A DNA stretch of 64,000 nt from Aeromicrobium marinum DSM 15272 (GTDB lineage Bacteria; Actinomycetota; Actinomycetes; Propionibacteriales; Nocardioidaceae): the NCBI RefSeq assembly GCF_000160775.2, contig NZ_CM001024.1:2727241-2791240 (forward strand), written 5' to 3'. The notes below the pieces were generated by a model, which ran no database searches, was not told where the DNA came from, and saw only the letters and a program-made list of their open reading frames with translations. Shown here piece by piece: positions 56,929 through 64,000 of the stretch. Numbering within the stretch: position 1 is the stretch's first letter; every line of letters begins with the position of its first letter. The translations under genes were made by a program, and so were the position numbers.

Positions 56929-57046
56929 GGATCCCCTTCGAGTCAGGCTGGATGACGGTACTACTCAGGGGGTTCTCACCGCAGCGGATTCGAAGCCTCG
57001 TGCCCTCGTTCACCCGGCCGATACACCGGCGAACTACCCTCGTGGG

Positions 57047-57760
57047 GTGGACTGGAACCGGTACGACGCAGCTCTGTTCGACCTCGACGGTGTCGTCACG
57101 CCCACGGCGGAGGTGCACATGCACGCGTGGGCCGCGATGTTCTCGGCGTTCCTGACCGGGCGCGGGATCGTCGAGCCCTACACCGACGCCGACTACTTCA
57201 CCTACGTCGACGGCAAGCCGCGGTACGACGGGGTCCGGTCGTTCCTCGCCTCGCGAGGGATCACCCTGCCCGACGGTTCGCCCGACGACGACCCGTCGGC
57301 CGAGACGGTCGCCGGCCTCGGCAACCGCAAGAACGACGTGTTCGCCCAGGTGCTGGAGACCGACGGTGTGGTCGCGTATCCCGGCTCGGTCGCGTTGATC
57401 GACGCCCTGGTCGCCCGCGGCACGCAGTTGGCCGTGGTGTCGAGCTCGCGCAACGCCCCCGCCGTGCTGGCGGCGGCCGGGCTGGCCGACCGGTTCCCCT
57501 TCGTCATGCACGGCGGTCTGGCCGAGGAGCGCGGCCTGCCGGGCAAGCCCGCTCCCGACACCTTCCTGGCCGCGGCCGCCGAGCTGGGGGTGGCGGCCGA
57601 TCGCGCGGCGGTGCTCGAGGACGCCGTCTCGGGCGTGCAGGCCGGGGCCGCCGGATCGTTCGGGTTGGTCATCGGTGTCGACCGGGGGGTCGGCGCCGAG
57701 GCACTGACGGACGCCGGGGCCGACGTCGTGGTCACCGACCTGGCGGAGCTCCTGCCGTGA
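57047..57760 (+). CDS. HAD-family beta-phosphoglucomutase
   Basis: 237 residues. HAD motifs are FDLDGVVTPTAEVH (nucleophile D12 and D14), VVSSSRNA (motif II), KPAPDTFLAAAAELG (motif III lysine) and VLEDAVSGVQAG (motif IV). With a GH65 phosphorylase it converts beta-glucose-1-phosphate into glucose-6-phosphate. GTG 57047 is chosen because TACCCT (57035-57040) ends 6 nt upstream, the leaderless pattern. Its stop overlaps the next gene by 4 nt (GTGA). A truncated copy of its codons 29-81 lies 2.1 kb upstream. Confidence 0.9.
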   Translation: MDWNRYDAALFDLDGVVTPTAEVHMHAWAAMFSAFLTGRGIVEPYTDADYFTYVDGKPRYDGVRSFLASRGITLPDGSPDDDPSAETVAGLGNRKNDVFAQVLETDGVVAYPGSVALIDALVARGTQLAVVSSSRNAPAVLAAAGLADRFPFVMHGGLAEERGLPGKPAPDTFLAAAAELGVAADRAAVLEDAVSGVQAGAAGSFGLVIGVDRGVGAEALTDAGADVVVTDLAELLP

Positions 57761-60252
57761 CCGCCACCGAGCAGCGCGACACGACCGCCACCGACTCCAC
57801 CGACCCGCTGGACCGCACCCGGTTCCCCGTCGACGAGTGGGCCCTGGTCGAGCTGCGCCCCAGCTCCGACGACCTGGGAGTCACCGAGACGCTGTTCGCC
57901 GTCGGCAACGGCTACCTGGGTCTGCGCGGCAACGTCGAGGAGGGCCGCGACTCCCACACCCACGGCACCTTCGTCAACGGCTTCCACGAGACCTGGCCCA
58001 TCCACCACGCCGAGGAGGCCTACGGGTTCGCCCGCGTGGGGCAGACCATGGTCAACGCGCCCGACGCGAAGGTCATCCGGCTGTACGTCGACGACGAGCC
58101 ATTGCTGCTGCCGATCGCCGACCTGATCGACTACCGCCGGTCGATCGACTTCCGCGAGGGGGTCCTGCGGCGCGAGGTGCTGTGGCGCACGCCGGCCGGC
58201 AAGCGGGTGCGGATCCGCTCCAGCCGGATGGTGTCGTTCCACCAGCGACACCTCGTCGTGCTGACCTTCGAGGTCACGATGCTCGACGACCATGCACCGG
58301 TGGCGATCAGCTCGCAGATCCTCAACCGCCAGGACGGCGAGGACGAGTACCACGTGCGCGACAAGGCGATGGGGGACGGTTTCGACCCTCGCCGGGCCGA
58401 GCAGCTCAACCGGCGGGTGCTGGTCCCCCGCCACAGCATGGGGGACGCCGCCAGCGGTCGCGTCGCCCTCGGGTACCAGGCGGCCGACAGCGGCATGACC
58501 TTGGCGGTCACCGCCGACCACGTGCTCGAGACGGCGAACTCCTTCACCGAGCGGGTCCAGGTCGAGGACGACCTCGCCAAGCTGACCTACCGGGTCGACG
58601 CCGAGCCCGGCCAACCCATCACGCTCACCAAGACGGTGGCGTACCACACCTCCCGCGGGGTGCCGGTCCGCGAGCTCGTCGACCGGTGCCGTCGCACCCT
58701 CGACCGGGTGCACGCCGAGGGCCTGGAGCAGCAGTACGAGGACCAGCGCGCGTGGTTGGACGACTTCTGGGCCCGGTCCGACGTCGAGATCGAGGGCCAC
58801 CCGGAGGTCCAGCAGGCGACTCGGTGGAACCTCTTCCAGATCGCCCAGGCCACGGCACGGGCGGAGGGCAACGGGTTCCCCGCCAAGGGGGTCACCGGCT
58901 CGGGCTACAGCGGCCACTACTTCTGGGACAGCGAGATCTACGTGCTGCCCTTCCTCACCTACACCGCTCCTGCCGTGGCCCGCTCCGCCCTGCGGTTCCG
59001 CTACACGCTGCTGGAGTCGGCCCGCCGCCGGGCCACGGAGCTGGCGCAGAGCGGCGCGCTGTTCGCGTGGCGCACCATCAACGGCGAGGAGGCGTCGGCC
59101 TACTACGCCGCCGGGACGGCGCAGTACCACATCGACGCCGACATCTCGTACGCGCTGAGCCAGTACGTGCGGGCCACCGGCGACGTCGACTTCCTCTCCC
59201 GCGAGGGCATCGACGTCCTGGTCGAGACCGCCCGCATGTGGGCCGACCTGGGCTTCTGGCGCACCGACGAGGGCGGCACCTTCCACATCCACGGCGTCAC
59301 CGGACCGGACGAGTACACGACGGTCGTCAACGACAACCTGTTCACCAACGTCATGGCGCGGGCCAACCTCCGCCGGGCGGCCGAGTCGGTCCGCCAGCTC
59401 GCCGAGCGCGACGGGGTCGAGTACGACCGGGTGGTCCGGCGGTTGCGCCTCGGCGCCGACGAGGTGGCCGAGTGGGAACGGGCCGCCGACGGCATGGCGA
59501 TCCCGTTCGACGAGCACCTCGGGGTGCACCCGCAGGACCTGCACTTCCTCGAGCGGGAGGTCTGGGACCTGCAGAACACACCGCTGGACAAGCGGCCCCT
59601 GCTGCTGCACTACCACCCGTTGGTGATCTACCGGTTCCAGGTGCTCAAGCAGGCCGACGTCGTGCTGGCGCTGTTCCTGCAGGGCGACATGTTCACGCCC
59701 GAGCAGAAGCGGGCCGACTTCGAGTACTACGACCCGATCACCACGGGCGACTCGACGCTCTCGGCCGTCGTGCAGTCGATCATCGCCGCCGAGGTCGGGT
59801 ACGCCGACCTGGCGTACCGGTACTTCTCGTCGGCGCTGTTCGTCGACCTCGCCGACCGGCACCACAACACCACCGACGGGGTGCACGTGGCCTCGACCGG
59901 TGGCGTGTGGAGCGCGCTGGTCAACGGGTTCGGCGGGTTCCGCGACCACGGGGGCGAGTTCTCCATCGACCCCCGCCTGCCGGAGTCGTGGACGTCGCTC
60001 ACCTACCGGATCACCCTGGCCGGCACGCGGGTGCGCGTGACGGTGACCCCCGACGCGGTGCAGCTGCAGGTCGAGGTCGGTGAGCGCGCCGAGCTGGTCG
60101 TGCGGGGTGAACCCGTCCTGGTGTCCGCCGGCGAGCCGGTCGACGTGGCGCTGGACGGGCAGGGTCCGCGCCTCGAGGGTGTGCCGGAGCCGGTGGCGGG
60201 TCGCCGCCGCTCCGACGGCACGGTCATCACCGCCATCGTCCCCGGAACCTGA
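57757..60252 (+). CDS. GH65 family disaccharide phosphorylase (maltose/trehalose/kojibiose type)
   Basis: 831 residues. N-terminal beta-sandwich (about 25-290), a helical linker and an (alpha/alpha)6 catalytic barrel (about 335-720) with GYSGHYFWDSEIYVLPF, and the general-acid E519 in HGVTGPDEYT, then a C-terminal beta-domain. GH65 phosphorylases use phosphate to split alpha-linked glucose disaccharides with inversion, releasing beta-glucose-1-phosphate. The translationally coupled beta-phosphoglucomutase fits this. The exact sugar (trehalose, maltose, kojibiose, nigerose) cannot be settled from sequence. Position 57757 GTG overlaps the upstream stop. Confidence 0.92.
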   Translation: MTATEQRDTTATDSTDPLDRTRFPVDEWALVELRPSSDDLGVTETLFAVGNGYLGLRGNVEEGRDSHTHGTFVNGFHETWPIHHAEEAYGFARVGQTMVNAPDAKVIRLYVDDEPLLLPIADLIDYRRSIDFREGVLRREVLWRTPAGKRVRIRSSRMVSFHQRHLVVLTFEVTMLDDHAPVAISSQILNRQDGEDEYHVRDKAMGDGFDPRRAEQLNRRVLVPRHSMGDAASGRVALGYQAADSGMTLAVTADHVLETANSFTERVQVEDDLAKLTYRVDAEPGQPITLTKTVAYHTSRGVPVRELVDRCRRTLDRVHAEGLEQQYEDQRAWLDDFWARSDVEIEGHPEVQQATRWNLFQIAQATARAEGNGFPAKGVTGSGYSGHYFWDSEIYVLPFLTYTAPAVARSALRFRYTLLESARRRATELAQSGALFAWRTINGEEASAYYAAGTAQYHIDADISYALSQYVRATGDVDFLSREGIDVLVETARMWADLGFWRTDEGGTFHIHGVTGPDEYTTVVNDNLFTNVMARANLRRAAESVRQLAERDGVEYDRVVRRLRLGADEVAEWERAADGMAIPFDEHLGVHPQDLHFLEREVWDLQNTPLDKRPLLLHYHPLVIYRFQVLKQADVVLALFLQGDMFTPEQKRADFEYYDPITTGDSTLSAVVQSIIAAEVGYADLAYRYFSSALFVDLADRHHNTTDGVHVASTGGVWSALVNGFGGFRDHGGEFSIDPRLPESWTSLTYRITLAGTRVRVTVTPDAVQLQVEVGERAELVVRGEPVLVSAGEPVDVALDGQGPRLEGVPEPVAGRRRSDGTVITAIVPGT

Positions 60253-60268
60253 CTGGCAGACTGGCGCG

Positions 60269-61279
60269 ATGGTCGATCCCGCCTTCATCGCCGCCCTGCC
60301 CAAGGCCGAGCTGCACGTGCACCACGTGGGCTCCGCGTCGCCGCGCATCGTGTCCGAGCTGGCCGAACGCCACGCCGGCGAGACCCCCGTGCCGGCCGAT
60401 CCGGCCCGGCTGGCCGAGTACTACCGGTTCACCGACTTCGGACACTTCATCGAGGTGTACCTGTCGGTCGTCGACCTGCTGCGCACGCCCGAGGACCTCT
60501 GGACGCTGACCCACGAGGTCGCCCGTGAGCTCTCCGCCCAGCAGGTCCGGTACGCCGAGCTGACCCTCACCCCGTACACGTCGATCGTGCGCGGCATCGC
60601 CGCCGAGGCGTACTGCGAGGCCGTCGAGGACGCCCGGCTGCGCGCCGAGGCCGACTTCGGCATCGAGCTGCGGTGGTGCTTCGACATCCCCGGCGAGTCG
60701 GGGGTCCCCGCCGCCGACGTCACGCTCGACACCGCGCTGCGGCTCCAGCCGGCCGGCCTCGTCAGCTTCGGGCTCGGCGGCCCCGAGATCGGGGTGCCCC
60801 GGCCGCAGTTCGCCCCGCACTTCGACGCCGCCCGTGCGGCCGGCCTGCGCAGCGTCCCGCACGCGGGCGAGTCCACCGGCGCCGAGACGGTGTGGGACGC
60901 CGTCCGGCACCTCGGCGCCGAGCGGATCGGCCACGGGATCGCCGCGGCCGACGACCCGGCCCTGATGGCCCACCTCGTCGAGCACGGCATCAGCCTCGAG
61001 GTCTGCCCGACCTCGAACGTCTGCACCCGCTCGGTCGAGTCCATGGCCGACCACCCGCTGCCCGCGCTGGTCGAGGCCGGGGTGACCGTGACGATCAACT
61101 CCGACGACCCGCCCATGTTCGCCACCACGCTGAACGAGGAGTACGCCGTGGCGGCCGACCTGCTGGGCCTCGACGCCGCGGGCGTCGCCGAGCTCGCCCG
61201 CACCGCGGTCCGCGAGTCCTTCGCGCCGGACGACACGAAGGCGCGGATCCTCGCCGAGATCGACACCCACGCGGGCTGA
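60269..61279 (+). CDS. adenosine deaminase family protein
   Basis: 336 residues with the amidohydrolase barrel of the ADA family: N-terminal metal motif KAELHVHHVGS, VPHAGES, RIGHGIAA, and C-terminal INSDDPPMF with the metal-binding aspartates. It probably deaminates adenosine to inosine; the HHVGS form of the first motif differs from the commoner HLDG/HIEG, so a related substrate is possible. CAGACT (60257-60262) ends 6 nt before the ATG. The gene ends at the tandem repeat block. Confidence 0.87.
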   Translation: MVDPAFIAALPKAELHVHHVGSASPRIVSELAERHAGETPVPADPARLAEYYRFTDFGHFIEVYLSVVDLLRTPEDLWTLTHEVARELSAQQVRYAELTLTPYTSIVRGIAAEAYCEAVEDARLRAEADFGIELRWCFDIPGESGVPAADVTLDTALRLQPAGLVSFGLGGPEIGVPRPQFAPHFDAARAAGLRSVPHAGESTGAETVWDAVRHLGAERIGHGIAAADDPALMAHLVEHGISLEVCPTSNVCTRSVESMADHPLPALVEAGVTVTINSDDPPMFATTLNEEYAVAADLLGLDAAGVAELARTAVRESFAPDDTKARILAEIDTHAG

Positions 61280-61284
61280 CCGGT

Positions 61285-61449
61285 CGCCCGTCTCGGCGGT
61301 AGGTGGGCAACCGATCAGGCCAGCTGAAGGGTTGCTCACCCACCGCCGACGTCGGGGAAGGGTTGCTCACCCACCGCCGACGTCGGGGAAGGGTTGCTCA
61401 CCCACCGCCGACGTCGGGGAAGGGTTGCTCACCTACCGCCGCGGGCGGG
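61285..61449. repeat. four 31-bp tandem repeats with one inverted copy (minisatellite)
   Basis: Units start at 61326, 61357, 61388 and 61419, each GAAGGGTTGCTCACC and then CACCGCCGACGTCGGG; the last unit is diverged. Each of the first three holds the palindrome CCGACGTCGG. An inverted relative at 61285-61312 (GGCGGTAGGTGGGCAACC at 61295-61312) can pair with the first unit over 16 of 18 bases, forming a terminator-like hairpin for the adenosine deaminase transcript. Extra units are additional 3' arms. It lies between convergent genes. Confidence 0.85.
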
Positions 61450-61466
61450 GAAGGGGACCGGCGTGG

Positions 61467-63074
61467 TCAGTTCCCGCTGATGGGGACGGCCGGCACCCGC
61501 ACGAGCAGCACACCGGGGCGCACCTCGGCGGTGATCTCCAGCCCGTCGCCCACGGGATCACCGTCGAGCTGCATGGGGGTGTCCGACCCGGCCTTGATGT
61601 GCACCTTGGAGCCGGTGAGCCGGTCGAGCCGGTCGTTGGTGCGCTTCTGGCGGGTGACGACCCGCCAGACGATCGGGATCCACCCGAGGAACCGGCGCGG
61701 GGCGAGCACCACGACGTCGAGCATCCCGTCGTCGATGCGGGCGGCCGGCAGCAGCGGGATGCCGCCCTGCAGGAACCCGACGTTGCCGATCACCACGGTG
61801 CGGGCACGGAACTTGCGCACCTCGCCGTCGTCGACACTGATCTCGACCTTCATGCCGGGGTAGCGCAGCGCCTTGACCCCCGACACGAAGTACGCCAGCC
61901 ACCCGACCCGGCTCTTCAGGTTGTCGTCGACCCCCGTCATGATCATCGCGTCCATGCCGAGCCCCGCCATCACCAGGAACGACGTCTGCACGCCGGAGTC
62001 GGTGGTGAACCGGGCCAGGTCGATCGCCTTGTCCTGGCCGCCGAACGCCACGTCCAGCGCGTCGCGCGCGTTGAGCGGGATGCCGAGGTTGCGGGCCAGC
62101 AGGTTGCCGGTGCCGTGGGGGATGATGCCGATCGCGACCCCGGTGCGCGCGGCCTCCTCGCACACCGCTCGCACGGTGCCGTCACCTCCGGCGGCGACGA
62201 TCAGGTCAGCCCCGGCCTCCAGGGCCGCGCGCGCCTGACCGTGTCCCGGGTCCTCGACCGTGGTCTCGAACCACGCGGGCTCCGGCCACCCGTGCAGCGT
62301 GGCAGCCACCCGCACGCGCGCCTTGAACTCGTCGACGTCACCGACCTTGGCCGGGTTGAGCACCACCGCGGCCCGGCGCTGTCCGGTACCGGTCAGCGTG
62401 GCCAGCGCCGACGGCACCCGGCTCTCGTCGATCGCGATCAGCAGCCACAGCCCGAGCGCCACGAAGGACCCGAACGCGAGGCCCGCCACGACGTCGGACA
62501 CGTGGTGCACGCCGAGCAGCACCCGGCTGGCCGCGACGAACAGACCGACGACCACCCACAGGGTGATCAGCAGGCGACGACGCAGCCCGCGGCCCGTGAG
62601 GATGATGGTCAGCAGGATCAGGGACGTGAACAGCAGGCCGGCGCCGGCCGCGTGGCCGGACGGGAAGGCGAGGCCACCGATCGTGGTCAGGGGCTCGTCC
62701 CACTCGGGGCGGGGCCGGTCGAACGCCTCCTTGAGCAGGTGGTTGCCGGGGACGACGACGGCCACCCCGGCCACCAGCCACCCGGCGATGCGCCGCTCCG
62801 AGCTGAGCCAGGCGATGCCCGCCATCACCACGACGACCACCATGAGGCCCGGGTAGCCGAACACCGCGGCCGCCAGGTCCGCGGCAGCGCGCACGACCGA
62901 CGACGACGAGGCCAGGTCGAAGGCCCGGGCGCCGAGGTCGTCGTCGACCTCGCCGAACCCGTCGCCGAGCGCGACGGTCAGCGCGATGGCCACGAACACG
63001 ACGGCCTGGGCCGCGAGCACGGCGGTCAGCACGCCGGTGCGGCTCGGCACGGCACGACGCAGGTCGATGGACAC
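61467..63074 (-). CDS. PAP2 phosphatase-diacylglycerol kinase fusion protein
   Basis: 535 residues. The N-terminal half (about 15-215) has six membrane helices and the PAP2 motifs [18 protein letters not shown] and [16 protein letters not shown]. The C-terminal half (about 230-535) is a soluble diacylglycerol/sphingosine kinase-like domain with [14 protein letters not shown] and [17 protein letters not shown]. The fusion could dephosphorylate and phosphorylate lipids at the membrane. GTG 63074 has GGGAGG 6 nt upstream and is followed by [13 protein letters not shown]. It is divergent from serS. Confidence 0.9.
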   Translation of the reverse strand: MSIDLRRAVPSRTGVLTAVLAAQAVVFVAIALTVALGDGFGEVDDDLGARAFDLASSSSVVRAAADLAAAVFGYPGLMVVVVVMAGIAWLSSERRIAGWLVAGVAVVVPGNHLLKEAFDRPRPEWDEPLTTIGGLAFPSGHAAGAGLLFTSLILLTIILTGRGLRRRLLITLWVVVGLFVAASRVLLGVHHVSDVVAGLAFGSFVALGLWLLIAIDESRVPSALATLTGTGQRRAAVVLNPAKVGDVDEFKARVRVAATLHGWPEPAWFETTVEDPGHGQARAALEAGADLIVAAGGDGTVRAVCEEAARTGVAIGIIPHGTGNLLARNLGIPLNARDALDVAFGGQDKAIDLARFTTDSGVQTSFLVMAGLGMDAMIMTGVDDNLKSRVGWLAYFVSGVKALRYPGMKVEISVDDGEVRKFRARTVVIGNVGFLQGGIPLLPAARIDDGMLDVVVLAPRRFLGWIPIVWRVVTRQKRTNDRLDRLTGSKVHIKAGSDTPMQLDGDPVGDGLEITAEVRPGVLLVRVPAVPISGN

Positions 63075-63159
63075 AGATTCCCTCCCCGGCCGCCGGAGGA
63101 CGGCAGCCGCGGGGCACCAGCGTAGTGGAGGCCGTTCGTCCGGCCGATACGCTGGCCGG

Positions 63160-64000
63160 GTGATCGACCCCCGCCTCGTCCGTGACGACCCCGATGCCGT
63201 CCGGGAGGCGCTGCGACGACGCGGGGAGTCGAGCGACGTGGTCGACGCCCTCATCGCCGCAGACGCCGACCGGCGTGGCTCCATCGCAGCCTTCGAGGCC
63301 GTCCGCTCCGAGCAGAAGCAGATCGGCAAGCAGGTCGCCCGCGCCACCGGCGACGAGAAGACCGCCCTGCTGGCCCGCACCAAGGAGCTCAGCGCGCGGG
63401 TCAAGGAGGCCGACGCCGAGCAGGGTGCCGCCGTCACCCGCTTCGACGACCTGCTGCGGAGCCTGCCCAACCTGGTCGCCCCCGAGGCCCCCGAGGGCGG
63501 CGAGGACGACTTCGTGGTGCTCGACGTGGTCGGCACCCCGCGCGACTTCGAGGCGGAGGGGTTCACCCCCCGCGACCACCTCGAGCTGGGCGAGCTGCTC
63601 GGCGCCATCGACGTCGAGCGCGGCGCCAAGGTGTCGGGCTCCCGCTTCTACTACCTCACCGGCGTCGGTGCGCGACTCGAGATCGCGCTCGTCCAGCTGG
63701 CCATGGATGCGGCGATGCGATGGGGATTCATCCCGATGATCCCGCCCGCGCTGGTGAAGCCGCGCGCCATGGAGGGCACCGGCTTCCTCGGCCAGGCCGC
63801 CGACGACGTCTACCACCTGGAGAAGGACGACCTGTACCTCGTCGGAACCTCCGAGGTGCCGCTGGCGGCGTACCACTCCGACGAGATCCTCGACCCCACG
63901 ATCCTCCCGCGCCGCTACGCCGCCTTCAGCCCCTGCTTCCGCCGCGAGGCCGGCTCGCACGGTCGTGACACCCGCGGGATCTTCCGGGTGCACTGGTTCG
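63160..64000 (+). CDS. serS: seryl-tRNA synthetase, N-terminal 280 residues (runs off the window)
   Basis: The frame from GTG 63160 begins [20 protein letters not shown], the start of the SerRS tRNA-binding coiled-coil arm. It continues through the antiparallel arm, [31 protein letters not shown] and motif 2, [16 protein letters not shown] then RVHWF. Motif 3 lies beyond the window. It charges tRNA-Ser with serine. TACGCT (63148-63153) ends 6 nt before the GTG and there is no Shine-Dalgarno sequence, so it is leaderless. Confidence 0.95.
   Translation, partial: MIDPRLVRDDPDAVREALRRRGESSDVVDALIAADADRRGSIAAFEAVRSEQKQIGKQVARATGDEKTALLARTKELSARVKEADAEQGAAVTRFDDLLRSLPNLVAPEAPEGGEDDFVVLDVVGTPRDFEAEGFTPRDHLELGELLGAIDVERGAKVSGSRFYYLTGVGARLEIALVQLAMDAAMRWGFIPMIPPALVKPRAMEGTGFLGQAADDVYHLEKDDLYLVGTSEVPLAAYHSDEILDPTILPRRYAAFSPCFRREAGSHGRDTRGIFRVHWF

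Noticed and set aside
61326..61449. 31-bp direct repeats as a CRISPR array
   Set aside because: The units are head-to-tail with no spacers, there are no cas genes in the window, and an inverted copy sits beside them. It is a tandem minisatellite.

Overview
The window comes from a high-GC actinobacterial chromosome. The block from about 5.6 to 15.9 kb (cyclophilin, rhomboid protease, CrgA, DUF881, PknB, PbpA, RodA/FtsW, PstP, FhaB, FhaA, then tRNA-Leu) is the conserved cell-growth cluster that sits near oriC in actinobacteria. Compared with mycobacteria, pknA and trpG are absent. Gene content and style suggest a Nocardioidaceae-like (Propionibacteriales) organism, but that is inference and no rRNA marker is present.

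Layout. 0-1.3 kb: dTDP-sugar genes rmlA and rmlB (partial). 1.5-4.7 kb: an orphan DevR/NarL-type response regulator with a DevR-box-like palindrome in front of it, then glyA, SURF1 and DUF3817. 4.7-5.7 kb: an enoyl-CoA hydratase coupled to a 42-residue membrane protein. 5.8-15.9 kb: the PknB/PstP cell-growth cluster. 15.9-31 kb: catabolic and regulatory genes. These include a PaaX-AidB-EchA operon, a MerR/B12 photoreceptor-like regulator, a VanX-like dipeptidase, a TetR/MFS efflux pair, and a TetR-controlled leucine-degradation module (methylcrotonyl-CoA carboxylase and HMG-CoA lyase). 31-38 kb: housekeeping genes (EcsC, a phosphotransferase, aat, HU, a CPBP protease, rhodanese, an anti-sigma-like ATPase, DUF5926, arcA). 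57-64 kb: beta-phosphoglucomutase with a GH65 phosphorylase, adenosine deaminase, a PAP2-diacylglycerol kinase fusion, and serS (partial).

The most unusual part is 38.3-56.9 kb. Nine exported proteins each carry three S-layer-homology (SLH) repeats with the near-invariant end [13 protein letters not shown], making 27 copies. The repeats are joined to Fn3-like, carboxypeptidase-regulatory-like, HNH nuclease or seven-bladed propeller domains. Interleaved with them are an O-antigen-ligase-like protein, a CsaB-type polysaccharide pyruvyl transferase and a GlfT2-type galactofuranosyltransferase. Since SLH domains in Firmicutes bind pyruvylated wall glycans, the island reads as a self-contained surface-display system that makes the anchor glycan and many anchored proteins. 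At least three of the SLH genes share a 24-bp upstream box exactly 31 bp before a TANNNT -10 element, which suggests a common activator.

A second window-wide pattern is leaderless transcription. At least thirteen genes have a TANNNT hexamer ending 6-8 nt before the start codon.
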